This document shows positions 11,420 to 23,230 of a stretch of DNA of 64,000 bases, one piece after another. The stretch spans positions 29,202,992 through 29,266,991 of the forward strand of contig NC_079505.1 of NCBI RefSeq assembly GCF_030052815.1. The letters run 5' to 3'. This DNA comes from Hevea brasiliensis. Lineage: Eukaryota > Streptophyta > Magnoliopsida > Malpighiales > Euphorbiaceae. The stretch's first letter is position 1, and each line of letters starts with the position of its first letter. The position numbers and the translations under genes were made by a program. The notes below the pieces were generated by a model, which worked only from the letters and a program-made list of their open reading frames with translations, had not been told where the DNA came from and ran no database searches.

Positions 11420-12420
11420 TCACGTTCCCAAGTAGCTTCTGGCTGAATGATGGTTCCACAGCACTTTAACCAGGGGTATCTGTTTGTTCCTCAGCTGCTT
11501 CACCTCATAAGCCAGAATTTTTATGGGTTCTTCCTCATATGAGAGGTCTGGATTTACTTCAATCTCTTCAATTGATAGTACATGAGATGGGTCTGATCTG
11601 TACCTCCTTAACATGGACACATGGAAGACATTGTGTATCCTTGCTAACTCTGGAGGTAATGCCAACCGATATGCCAAAGGACCCACTCTTTCCAAAACCT
11701 CATTTGATCCGATGAAACGAGGACTCAGTTTCTCCTTTTTGCCAAATCTCATAATCCTCTTCCAAGAAGAAACTTTGAGGAATACCTTATCACCCACTGC
11801 ATATCCAATATCTCTTCTCTTCAGATCAACATAAGACTTCTGACGGTCTGACGCAGCCTTGAGTCTATCTCTGATCAATTTGATCTTTTCCTATGTCTGC
11901 TGAACAATTTCTGGCCCAATCACCTTTCTTTCCTCTACTTCATCCCAACATAAGGGAGTTCTGCACTTTCTGCCATACAAAGCTTCATATGGAGGCATCC
12001 CTATGCTTGATTGGTAGCTGTTGTTATAAGCAAACTCAATCAAAGGCAAGTGTGTATCCCAACTACCTTCAAATTCAATCACACAAGCCCGTAGTATACC
12101 CTCCAATATCTGAATAACCCTCTCAGACTGGCCATCATGCATGGGTGGAATCTTGTCTTTGAAGTTCAATCTAGTTCCTAGGGCTCTCTCAAGACTACCC
12201 TGAATCTAGAAGTGAACCTAGGATCTCTGTCGACACAATTGATCTTGGCACTCCATGCAATTTTACAATCTCATATATGTACAATCGCCAATCTTTCAGG
12301 CTATAGTCCATCCGGATGGCAAAAGTGATTAGACTTGGTTAGTCTATCAACTATAACCTATCTTGCATCATGACTATTCTGTCCTCGTAAATCTCATCAC
12401 AAAATCTATAGTTATCTGTT
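11420..12420 (-). pseudogene. Gypsy integrase C-terminal remnant (element E)
   Basis: On the minus strand, 12169 down to 11891 encodes the end of the integrase catalytic core ([37 protein letters not shown]). A stop at 11888-11890 follows in the same frame. From 11878 to 11420 come the GPF/Y-like module (SPRFIGSNEVLERVGPLAYRL) and the start of a chromodomain-like tail (VKVLWNHHS), where a frameshift ends it. Further integrase traces (VDRLTKS, the region around IVS) continue to about 12400 with stops and indels. RT and RNase H are absent upstream. The type is the Tekay/Del chromovirus integrase, which normally inserts cDNA into chromatin. This copy is non-functional. Confidence 0.85.
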
Positions 12421-13395
12421 CCCTTATAATGTTTTATAGGGTGTCACTTGTATGCTAGCTTGACACTTATTAATGTATACAAATTCTGTTAGTGGGATGT
12501 ATCTATCCCATCTCCCCTCGGATTCAATGACACAAGTTCTCGATATATTCTTGAGGGCTTATCACATTTTACAGGTTATTTTTATCATTTCATTTCATTA
12601 TTTATAGGAACTCAATGAGTTTCTGAATTTACCTGAATTACTTGTTTCAATTGTCCATCTGTCTGAGGATGATACGTTGTACTGATATCTCTAAGCTTAT
12701 AGCAATTACTGTGGTACTGGTAGTTCACATTATTGTAACCGAGTTACTGACTCCAGCTACCTTACAAGTGTAGTCTTTCGACAAGCTAGTTACAAGTTTT
12801 AAATTTCTGACTAAAATTTTCACATTTATTTCCAGTAATAGTACCCTATTCGGGTGCAACTGTATCAATTTATAGATTACTTACAAATATTCTTACTTAT
12901 TGTACCACGAGGAAACACGTAGCTCTACATAATAATCCAGTGTCGGTACTGTAATTTGCAGCGTACAATACAAACATCGAGAACATTATATAGTCACTAC
13001 GTTATAACCTCATGGACTAGGTTTTCTAACATCTTATCTTTCTCGAATCCACTAATATCCCTAACCGATTCTTATTAAAATTTCATTTGAAAATTACTAA
13101 CAAGAACATCTTTGCCCTCATCTAGAGCAATTCTATTATCAGAACTTACTTTTAGGTCCTCTTGCCTTACATTAAGTAGGCTCGCCATTTAACTTTATAA
13201 TTTATGGTATGTTAGAAAATACTTTTAGCTAACAATTCTTCCAAAAGTAATGTCAATCATACTTGTTATTATAGTTATTATCCTAAAGGACTAGTCACTA
13301 ATACATCAAAATTCGTTCCCATGTAAAGGAATGACAACAGAACATATAGTTCTGACACTAACACACAACTAAGTAGTGCTGGGATCAAATAATAA
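12420..13395 (-). other. Non-coding interior of element E, with a second divergent integrase trace
   Basis: About 1 kb has no usable ORF. On the minus strand, 12700-12420 still reads as a diverged integrase piece (HPQTDGQ, then ACVIE-like). It is a different copy of the segment seen at 12169-11891, so the interior is a patchwork. From 12720 to 13395 the sequence is clearly homologous to 34190-34860 of element D and shows no protein similarity that I recognise. The homologous block fills the place normally held by the rest of protease, RT and RNase H. Confidence 0.65.
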
Positions 13396-14023
13396 CTAAT
13401 TGTTTCTTTCAAAAATTAAAAACTTACCAGCAGCTACATCTGAAGTTTCTGCTCCTTTTACTTGGCGCATAGTGGACACTCCGACTGGTGCGCTACTATA
13501 TTCGGGTTGATTCACTGTGTTATAGAGGTGAGGAGTACCAACTCTATTTCTATCTTGACTCGATTGATGGTCATGAACTCTGGAGAGCAGATCGAGGTGG
13601 TTTAGCACAATCTTTAGCAAAGTGTCCAAGTTTTCCACAATTGTAGCAGGCTCCAGAGGCCTTACGACAAATACCTCCATGATATCTTCTACAAGTTTCA
13701 CATTGGCGGGAAGGGTAGGAACTTCTAGTTGTTCGACGACTGGACCTATCGTATCCCTGAGTTCGGGGTTCCTCAAATTCTTTTCTCTTTCTCAAATTAC
13801 TGTTCGAGCTCTGACCCATAGGTTTCTCCCTCTTTTCCATTTCATGTTGCCCTTGTGGGGGTTGGGTCTGTACTTGGGCTTGGGCTGACAGATTATTAGC
13901 CATTTGTTGGAAGAAAGTGGCCATTTGCTGGGCCATTTGTGCAGTAATTTGTACCGGTAAAACTGGTACAGTCAGGCCTTCGACATTTTGTGGAGCTGGG
14001 GCCTCAACTTGTTCTCCTGCCAT
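13396..14023 (-). pseudogene. Element E gag without capsid core, plus protease stump
   Basis: On the minus strand an ATG at 14023-14021 opens a gag N-terminus (QMATFFQQMANNLS). It passes directly into the basic, Ser-rich segment (EKPMGQSSNSNLRKRKEF) that normally lies after the capsid core. That core (roughly 170 residues, Retrotrans_gag type) is missing. The zinc knuckle CYNCGKLGHFAKDC is intact, preceded by the CETC...HGGIC pair. A frameshift near 13580 moves the frame. The second frame (13776-13396) continues to ETSDVAAGKFLIFERNN and stops just before the protease active-site region. Element D has the same architecture. The remaining protein could bind nucleic acid but not build a capsid. 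Confidence 0.8.
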
Positions 14024-14223
14024 CACAGCATCGTTCTATTGTCTCATTCTTCTCTTCCTTATCTTTTCTCACGAATTTTCTATCTGTACAACCAACACAA
14101 GGAGATTCCTCTCCATTAGTTCACATTTATGATGTAAATGTACTATATGTATCAAACATTTGAGCATTGTAGTTACTGACAAAAGATTTCAAATTCACGA
14201 TTCAAATTCACTTTAAAACCATT

Positions 14224-14234
14224 GCTCGATACCA
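14224..14234 (-). other. Degenerate primer binding site of element E
   Basis: The + strand reads GCTCGATACCA, one base short of the reverse complement of TGGTATCAGAGC. It lies 8 nt from the LTR end at 14243. The missing base may be a real decay event or a sequencing error. Confidence 0.75.
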
Positions 14235-14242
14235 CTAAAACA

Positions 14243-17200
14243 TGTCACACCCTACCCTCTGTAAGGCATAACATGATCCGTAGTATACCTAATGCATTAC
14301 CAACTCCGTCTCACGATAACCCATTAAATACACTACAAGGGATTTTCAAAACTTTTCTTACTTCTTTTATAGTGGTGAGCACTATTTACAGGTGTTAAAA
14401 ACCTTTTTGAACTGAAGTGATAAAACTGACACATTTGACTTAATTGGAGTTTCTGTAAAAATTTTGGCAGAGTGCCATCTGTATTTTGGATAAAACAGTT
14501 CTTCAGAAAACCTGTAAAAAGCACTTCAATATGTATTTGCAAATCTCAACTCCAATATATTTCTCAACACAACATATTTCTCAATTCAAATCCATAGTGA
14601 TTTTTCAAAGACTGAGATACAAGAAATATAATACAAAACTATTTAAGTAAATGAAATCTCAGATTTACATTCACGATAATTTACATTTAATTACATACCA
14701 AAATATTTTACAAGAGTTTCTATACAACTGCTCAAATAATTTACATACATATTATTACATGCTTACATCAAAACCTATGTACATGGGTATATCTATGATA
14801 TACCTGGAGCTGATCTGAATATATCTTCAAGGAAATTTACTTACTGCTCTATGCTCTTCTTACCTGCGACAGCATACAAAGCTATCGCTGAGTGGTGAAC
14901 TCAGTGGTGCACAACTATAATTTAAAACATAGTACAATATACATTGACAAATTTTACAGTAAATAATTTGAGAATCTGAATACTGATCAAATTTCACAAC
15001 TCAAAATATTCATTGCCAATAATGTAAATCATTTGTATAAATAACTTGGAGCACAAAATTCAATTTATCAAATCTTGACTATCCATTTAAGTAATTCCAA
15101 CAAAATCAATTACACACAAACCATAATTGAAATCACCATTCCTTACCATTCAAAAGCCATTCTGTATCTCAAAATCATTTTGTATCTCAAAAATCATACT
15201 GTATCTCAAAAGTCATTATGCATCTCAAAAACCATGTTGTATCTCAAAAATCAATCTTTATCTCACTAACTATGCAAGACTAATCCGAAAGGGCCATATT
15301 CGATGTGATTCTAACTCCCTATGGTCGGGGAGGTCGAATCAGATTCTAACTCCCTATGGTCGGGGAGGTCGAATCATCGTGCACAGTACCATCACAATAA
15401 TGAATCTTCCGCAAGGGCCATAACGATAAAATAAACTTAGATCTAACCTCACATCAGAGGAAAATCTAAGCCTGTGCACGTACCATGGTAATCAAAACAC
15501 AACTAACTCTGTTGTCTTCTCAACAAATGAGAGAGACGGGTAATAACCTAGTCAAGCATTTATAGTGAGATATAAAATAATATCACAATCATTTTAGTGA
15601 GCATAAATCACAATATAATTCGATTCAAAGTCAATTTCAATATCCAATAATTTTTATGCTCATCACAATTCAAATCATAAATTTATATTTTTCCATGAAA
15701 ATTACCATCACAATTCAAAACATGTTCTATCACAATTTTCCAAAACATAATTTATTCAATCCATAACAATGCTTAATACTTGTGTAAATACCATTTCACA
15801 AAGCTAAATTCATACATACTATAACAATTTCAATAATCATTGAATTAAATCCAATGCTTGTTAAACACAATACATAAGAAAAATATGTCATTTAATCATA
15901 TGAAATATTCAAAACAAAATCGATTAAAAACTAGTTGTGCACAAACCTCGATAATTGTCTCTGGTCTTGACTCGGTGTTTACGCCTTTTCTTTGAGTCCT
16001 TGTTAATCGAGAAACACAATTTGAAGTGTTTGATGCTAAATTAATTTGCCTCTAACGATAATGTTCGATAAACAATTCATGAATACATTTATTTGCTTAA
16101 TTACCTAATATACCGACCCTCGATGCGTTTAAGGTAAATTAGGTTTTGGTGTCTTAATATGTCACATTCGATAGGGTTTTAGGGTTGTACGTTTTACCAA
16201 ACTCATTACCTTGTTTAGTGCATTTTAATGCAAATTGCCGGATTCCGGAACACTGGTTTGACCTAATCGGACGATCTAGTTCCCTCGGTTTTCGGGTCTC
16301 GATCGAAACTACAAACTTGTAGATCTAGGTCTTATTGCACGCGGTGCAAAATTTCAGGTCAATCCGAGTTAAGTAGACCAAGTTATGATCATTACACTAT
16401 TGCTGGTCAAGTGGTACCATTTTAGGTCAATTTTAGGTCAAATTGGTCAATTCTGGTTCGGCCAGTTTTTGGACCCGAACTTGTGCAAGTTGTTTGACTT
16501 GCTTATGGTCATTTCTGGGCTTTGGTGTCTTCATAAGACTTGTAGGTATGGGTCTTAACTATTCATGGTTAAAATTTCAGGTCAATTGGACCTGTTTTGA
16601 GTGAGTTATGGCCTAAACACTAACTGCTGCCCAAATGGTCAATTTTCAGGCCTTATTGCACTTAATCCGGATTTGGTCATTTTTCAAGCTACCTTGCAAG
16701 CAGAATTTTGGCAAGCTTCCTTCATGAAAGTTGGCACATTTTGTGCCTAGTTTCACCTCCAATTGGTCTCATACCAATTGGAGCCACACACTTAAAGTTA
16801 TAGGCCTAAAACTCAAACTGCCTTATTGCAATTCTTGCATACACATCAAGGATCATTGTTAACACTTATCAAACTCAACCTTCAAGCCAATTCTGGTTGT
16901 ATCATGACCTAAACATAATTCATGACACATTATAGGTCATTTTGGCAGCTTACAATTGCATTCAATGTGCACCAACAAGTGCAGAATTTTTTTCAAGCTC
17001 AATTACAACAATTCAATCACCTAACATAACAAATAACTTCCACCCTCAATCATACAAACTACCCCTACATCATCACCACCAGAATTCATCAATAAGTTTC
17101 ATGATATCATACATAATTTCATGAGTTTAAAGGCTGCCCAAAAATGGCAGTTTGCTAAGGTATTAAATTCTCCTTTTAAACCCTAAAATCAAATGCTCAA

Positions 17201-18303
17201 TAACACATACATGGAGATTAATTTACTAACAATTCAAATTGACTTATTCAACACTAATTTCCATTAATTACATGTAGGAAAAACTCAAGCAACTCACCTT
17301 CCATGGCTGCCAAAAATGGACAGTCCCATAACTCAACCATTTCTTCAAATTTCTTCACCCAAAATACTACCCACAACCTCAATACAAGTTTTAATTAAGC
17401 AAGGGAAGAAAATGGACACTTACCCCTTGTTGGACTTCCTTAAAACTCCACTAAATCTCTTCTTTCTTCTTCCCAAAATGTTGCCCAAGGTGTGTGTGCA
17501 AGCTTTATTGAAGAAACTATGGTGAAATGAGGGCTTGAACATGCTTGCATGGTGGTTGAAGTGAGGTTGGCCATGGAGCTTCCATGGGAGTTTTGGGAGA
17601 AAGTTGAATTCGGTTTGGAAGAAGAATGAAGAAGATGAAGCTTACTTAGTGGAGAAATCTGTCCACTAATGTTATATTTTAATGTCCATTTAGCTCACTT
17701 AGTGGAGCACTAAGTTTAGTTAATGAATAATTAATCCAAAGTTTCAAAATTTGCAATTTTGTCATCAAACTCCACTATTTGTATTATGTACCATATTTCT
17801 TATTTTTCATGACATTTTCCAAGTGTAATATTATTTACTTTTAATGGACATTTAGGTCAAAAGACAATTTGGGATGTCAAATGACTACAATGCCCCTGTT
17901 CGGTTGCATTCCCGATTTTTGGGTAACACCGGGTTTTGTCCGTTTTTCGATTTCCCACTTTTCATTGTACTAATTATTTAATTTTTATTTGATATTTCTA
18001 ATGATATTTATAATTCAATAGGGGTCTATTTAAGTCCTAAAAATATTTTCCGTGGTTTCCAGATCCAGGGCAAGTCAACGGACCACGCCGTGAATTAACG
18101 GTGTTGTCACCCATCGCTCGGTTTCCCGGCTCGCTAAACTTGATCACATATCTTTGCTATTCTTATTCCTTTGTTTTTCTTGTATTATCTTGTCTTGTAT
18201 TTCATTATTTTATGATTTAAATCAAGATTAAATATAGGTTTGACACTTGGCACAATGTGATTGGGTCACTTAAACCTAGAGCTAATCAAACTTGGGTGTT
18301 ACA
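14243..18303 (-). repeat. Element E 5' LTR with a patched outer end
   Basis: It is near-identical to 7247-11330 until about 18212. There, some 110 bp of the expected LTR end are replaced by a 79-bp exact copy (18212-18290) of the host copia LTR sequence found at 7160-7238. The terminus CTTGGGTGTTACA (18291-18303) and the TSD then follow correctly. It carries the double stem-loop at 14866-14912, the 20-bp array at 15157-15267 and the 5S-like box at 18095-18140. The ORFs inside are duplicates of those in the other LTR and are not genes. Confidence 0.85.
18212..18290. repeat. 79-bp exact copy of copia flank inside E LTR
   Basis: It is identical to 7160-7238, which lies outside the opposite end of element E. 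Short homologies sit at the joins: ATG on the left, and an AACTT-like stretch on the right. Confidence 0.9.
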
Positions 18304-18909
18304 TGACATGTGGCAAGGGTTTAATGTGTTAACCTAGCTATTTAAGTGTGGTTATGAAAAGAAAAAATAACCAGCAGCCACTCCTCTCCTTTGTCACGCC
18401 ACTTTGAGGCTTTTCATCTATTCTTCTTCATCTCTCATCAATTCAAAGAGATTAGCCATCAATCTCTTGAATTAAGAACACTAGAAATTGTTTCTAGTGT
18501 CCTGTTTACATATCTAATCTCTTAAAAGGCAGAACTTGAATTTCTAATTAATAGAAAAAGCTTTAGAAGCTGTTCAAGGGCTGCCATAGGTGTTCTTGGT
18601 GTGGACAAGCTAGAGGGACAACATCTGGTATCCTGAAGACGAATCTCAAAGGCGCAGACATGCTGCAGTGCATCAAGAGGTTAGTGTAATCGTTCTTGAT
18701 TTAATCTAGGGTTCTAAAATTAATCTGATTAATTTTAAAATCTTAAATGGCAAATACAGATCCAAAAACATATTAAAAGAGTTTTAATATGTTGTTTATC
18801 TTTAAAATCAAATAGATAAAAATAAATCTTGCATGATGCATGTGACCCTAGGTGAAAATTTTTGAATTCAATGGTATAAACTTGTGTTTTTCACGCTTCC
18901 GTTCCTTCA
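18304..18909 (+). repeat. Copia 3' LTR, second part
   Basis: It starts with the TSD copy TGACA and continues the copia LTR interrupted at 7246 (TGGCAAGGGTTTAATG). It ends CACGCTTCCGTTCCTTCA at about 18909, after which family-B LTR sequence begins. The stretch is non-coding and contains a short dyad (AGAAATTGTTTCT near 18483). Confidence 0.8.
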
Positions 18910-21900
18910 CTTTAAAGATAAACAATTTATATATACATCATACAAAAATTTAAATTAAGAAAATCAAAATTAAAATTTATTACGAATTTTATACAGATTT
19001 TGTACAAGTTGCTTAAGACCCATTTTCACATGTCCATACATTTCTGTGCATTACATACATCAAAATAAATATTTACAATCAGGGTATAAATTATACTCGA
19101 TAGCTTCAAAGCAGGAAGATCCTCAATTCTCAGCAGTTTAGTCTGCTGCTCCGTTAGTCTCTGTGTCTACGACAGTAATAGAAGCTATCGCTGAGTACTA
19201 GGATTCAGTGGTGCACAACATCCTAAAATAATCTTTATGCAGAAATAAAATCACATTTATTCAAAATTTGAACTGAGCATGCAAGTTAAATACAAAATAT
19301 AATTTATGAGATTTTAATCCCAAACAATTTCATTTTGAAGTATCAAATCACATTTCATAAAACCCACAATTAGTTCATGCCATTCGAAACAAATAGAATC
19401 TCAATAGCTAGAGGCTAAAGAGCAATCACATCACAAGGCTAGCTAGCTTAAATATATGGATATCCATTCACATCCTTTTCTACTGGCACACCTCAACACT
19501 TCTCCAGAGAAGGAATCAAAATTCGAAACTAATTACCCCCACTAGTCGTGCTAGTGAGGTGTTCAAATATATGGTCATGACACAGTGGTTTCGAAACTTA
19601 TCTTAACAATTTGCTAAACATTGTCCTTTCAAATATACACAATAACTTTCACAATTTAAATCAAAACATCATAATAAGGTCACACTAAACTTTCAACAAT
19701 TTTGATTAAAGCATCATAAATAATGTCTCAATTCACTTTTTCAAATCATTCAAAACAATATGCAGCAAATAATTTACAAAAATTACACGTTGTGCACAAA
19801 CCTCAAGCGAGTCGCCTCTTGGCCTCGACTCGGTTTCTCGGGTTCTTTCCCGGTATTCTTTCCAACTGAAACACACAATTTTACAATGTTTTAGTACTAG
19901 AACTTAAAATAAATCCATAATAAATTTAGCTTCACTTTTACCTAGCTTTAACGCGCTTAACTCGACGTTCTTGAAATTTTGTGTTTCGAGTTACTATTCA
20001 CTATACTATTCAAGTCAAATTGTTGACTTTCAAAGGCTTAATAGGTATGAGAACTCCAACTTCACCCACATATCACATTTTGGTCACTAAATTTGTTGGT
20101 TTTGGTTATTTTCTCAAAACTTAGGTCTTTTAGGCAAAATTGCCAATTTTTAGTTTTGGAGTCCTAAGTTGCACTGTTTCATTAGTCCTTTTACTGTTGG
20201 AATTTGGAAAAACTTTCTTCATAGAAAATGTTCCCTATTGTCTTAAGTTTATTCTCCTTTTTGAATCACCCCAATCGGAGTTTTGTAGCTTAAGTTATAG
20301 CCAAAATACAGTTACTATTCATGCTACAGAATTTAGTTCTGCAGATTTATTGCTCCAACTCGTTCAGCAATTTGATCAAGTTAAGTCCATAATTTGGTCT
20401 AATTTTCATCATATGAAATGTTCTACTATGTCTTAGGTTTCCATCAGTTCAAGAATCGCTTAAATCGGAGTTTCCTAGAGAGAGTTATAGCCATTGAAAC
20501 TTTACTGTTCATATGGTAAATCTGCAGTCCTGCAGATTCAGTGATTCAATTTTGCTCAGTGATTTGATTGGGTTAATGGCATAATTTTGGGTTGGTGTTC
20601 TTCATGAAAGTTTTAGATCTATATCCCATCTAACCACTGGTAAAATTTCAGGTCATTTTGACCTTCCTAGTTCAAGTTATGACCAAATGAACAAACACTG
20701 TTCATTTGGTCAGTTTGTACAGGGCAGCCTGCAATTTTCCAACTTTGATCAATTTGTTCATTAGGTTTTGGTCACTTTTTGGGCATGCTTTGTGAATGAA
20801 AATTGTGTCATTTAGTGCCTATTTTCATTCCCAATTGGCCCCATACCAATTGGACTTGTAAAATTTCATTTTTGATCCCTCAAAGTTGACTTGGTCATGC
20901 TGCAGCAGCATGACCACACTCCCTCCGAATTTGACTTTAATTCCAACACTTCTAACACACTTAATTAGGTCACAAATGACTATTTTTCACTTCACCTTAG
21001 GTCAAAGACACCATTTACCACTTCCTCACATTTTTTGTCTCTAACCCTAATGTTCAAAACCCTAATTCACCAACCTCATGCATTTAACTACCTTCAAAGC
21101 TTTTAATCCTAACCATTCAATCACCTTTCCCTTCATGCTGGCCGAATTTCAGTTTGGTCCCTCAATAAATTTTCTTTCCATTTTAAGTTTATTTACAAGC
21201 TCAATAAGTTAGAAATGTAAGAATTAAACTCAAATTATCAAATTTGATTACTAACTTTTTATGCAGAATTTATTTTTCTTCAAAACTTCTTTCTTTTTTT
21301 TTTTTTTGTCAAGCTCCTTATCTAGGTCTACTACAAGATTTAATGTTGGAGATTAAGGTTTCTATGGTGGAATTGAAGGTTTATGAAGCTTAGTTTTGGA
21401 GCTTCAATGGTGGTTTTTGGTGAGGAAGGGAGGAAAGAGATTGGTCACGTTTTTTTTTGAAGAAGAAGATGACTTTATTTTTTTTTCTTTTCTTTTCTTC
21501 TCTTTTATTTCTTAGGAAGACCAAAAATTCCAATTAATTAAATATATTAATTATTATTTTTATGGCATCATGCATGATGTCATCACCTTTTTAACTTTTT
21601 TACTTTCTTTTTTTTTATTAATTTTCTATTAGTTTTTTTAATTTAATTCTCGATTCTGAAATTTTCTTTTCTCCAATTTTATTTGACAGTTAGGTCAGGA
21701 GTCAGCTCTAGGGGTCAATTGACCAAATTGCCCCTCGCCGGTTCATCCCGGTTTGCAAATAATTCAATATTTCTTTCGGCTCCCTGACCTAATTATTTGA
21801 CTGACTTAACAGTTCTTTTTCATGATTTTCTCTTTTCCACTGTGTTCATAAGGGTCCTAAGGACCGCAGCGTCACATTTTACGGTTCGAAATTTGAGTTT

Positions 21901-22133
21901 AAAATGACTTCAGATCCTTCCGAGAAGGTCACCCATCGCTGTGACTCTCGGCTCGTTTAACTTCTTATGTTCTATTTTTCTTATTTATACTTAACTAATT
22001 GAACATTACTAATTATTTGTGTTTATGGCTTCTCTAGTTGTCTTAGATGTGGTTCTAATCCCCTTAATTGTCCAGACCGACACAGTCACCGGAACAGTAA
22101 AATATACCAGGCTATGCAATTAGGGGTGTTACA
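18910..22133 (-). repeat. Family-B LTR, minus strand, missing its inner end
   Basis: It begins in the middle of the LTR (homologous to 43265 read backwards, about 440 bp short of the true end). It runs to a clean GGGGTGTTACA terminus at 22133. It contains the stem-loop pair at 19170-19216, a T-rich run near 21293-21306 and the 5S-like box at 21920-21961. It abuts the copia LTR on one side and an oppositely oriented B LTR on the other. ORF 20140-20436 is LTR sequence that recurs in the other copies and is not a gene. Confidence 0.8.
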
Positions 22134-22404
22134 AAATTCCAACAGAAAAATGACCAATGGAACAGTGTAACTGTAGGCACCAAAACTGGAAATTATAAAA
22201 TTTTCTTAAAAGACTTAAAATTTGAATAAACAACCAAAACCAACAAATTTAGTAACCAAAATATGGTATGTGGGTGAAGTTGGAATTCTCATACCAATTA
22301 AGCCTTAGAAAGTCAATAATTTGACTTGAATAGTGTAGTGAATAGTAACCCCGAAACACAAAATTTTAAGAACGTCGAGTTTAGCACGTTAGAGCTAGGT
22401 AAAA

Positions 22405-22530
22405 GTGAAGTTAAATTTATTTTTGGATTTATGCTAAGTTATGGTAGTGAAGTTAAATTTATTTTTGGATTTATGCTAAGTTATGGTAGTGAAGTTAAAT
22501 TTATTTTTGGATTTGTGCTAAGTTATGATA
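22405..22530. repeat. Three tandem 42-bp units
   Basis: Starts at 22405, 22447 and 22489, each beginning GTGAAGTTAAATTTATTTTT. The other B LTRs (for example at 42291 and 50878) have a single copy, so the expansion is private to this LTR. Confidence 0.9.
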
Positions 22531-23182
22531 CTGAAACATTGTAAAATTGTGTGTTTCAATTGAAAAGAATACCGGGAAAGAACCCGAGGAACCGAGTCAA
22601 AGCCAAGAGGCGACTCGCTTGAGGTTTGTGCACAACATCACTATGCTTTAAAATTCATTGATAAAGTGAATGAAATATATATTTTACTTTTGCTTTGAAT
22701 TGTTAAAAGTTTATTTGTGACATTATTGATGATGTTTTGATTTATATTATGAAAGTTATTGTGTATATTTGAAATAGCAATGTTTAGCAAATTGTTAAGA
22801 TAAGTTTTGAAACCACAGTGTCATGACCATATATTTGAACACCTCACTAGCATAACTAGTGGGGGTAATTAGTTTCGAATTTTGATTCCTTCTTTGGAGA
22901 AGTGTTGAGGTGTGCTAGTAGAAGAGGATTTGAATGGATATCCATATATTTGAGCTAGCTAGCCTTGTGATGTGACTTCTCCTTAGCCTCTGGCTATTGA
23001 GATTATATTTGTTTCGAATGGCATAATCTAACTGTGGGTTTTATGAAATGTGTTTGATACTTCGAAATGAAATTGTTTGGAATAAAATCTCATAATTCAT
23101 GTTTTGTGTTTAACTCGCATGCTCAGTTCAATTTTTGAATAAATGTGATTTAAATTCTGCATAAAGATTATTTTAGTATATT

Positions 23183-23230
23183 GTGCACCACTGAGTCCTA
23201 GTACTCAGCGATAGCTGTTATTGCTATCGC
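23183..23230 (+). promoter_or_regulatory. Conserved double stem-loop in the truncated B LTR
   Basis: CTGAGT...ACTCAG is followed by GCGATAGC...GCTATCGC. The second stem is perfectly complementary here, the strongest version in the window. Confidence 0.5.

Larger units (their letters stand above)
7247..18303 (-). mobile_element. Gypsy element E, non-autonomous, minus strand
   Basis: The element has two LTRs of about 4.1 kb (7247-11330 and 14243-18303) around an interior of only 2.9 kb. It is flanked by TGACA on both sides. Read on the minus strand, the order is 5' LTR, degenerate PBS, a gag lacking its capsid core, a protease stump, a non-coding block, integrase fragments, polypurine tract and 3' LTR. 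There is no RT or RNase H. The LTRs are nearly identical over long stretches (for example 9300-10700 against 16290-17700), so this is one of the youngest insertions here. The LTR family resembles C. The interior resembles D. Confidence 0.85.
2978..18909 (+). mobile_element. Ty1/copia element, 5'-truncated, split by gypsy element E
   Basis: The element has lost its 5' LTR, gag and protease. It begins at the GAG-pre-integrase region, runs through integrase, reverse transcriptase and RNase H (2978-5680), a purine tract (5731-5738) and a long 3' LTR starting TGTTAGTAG at 5740. That LTR is interrupted at 7246 by element E and resumes at 18304, ending near 18909. Protein similarity suggests the Angela/TAR/Tork side of Copia, and an LTR of about 2.1 kb fits a large-LTR lineage. 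The lineage is inferred. Confidence 0.85.

Noticed and set aside
13622..14132. Plus-strand ORFs opposite the gag of element E
   Set aside because: Antisense shadows of the minus-strand gag, whose zinc-knuckle motif is clear on the other strand.
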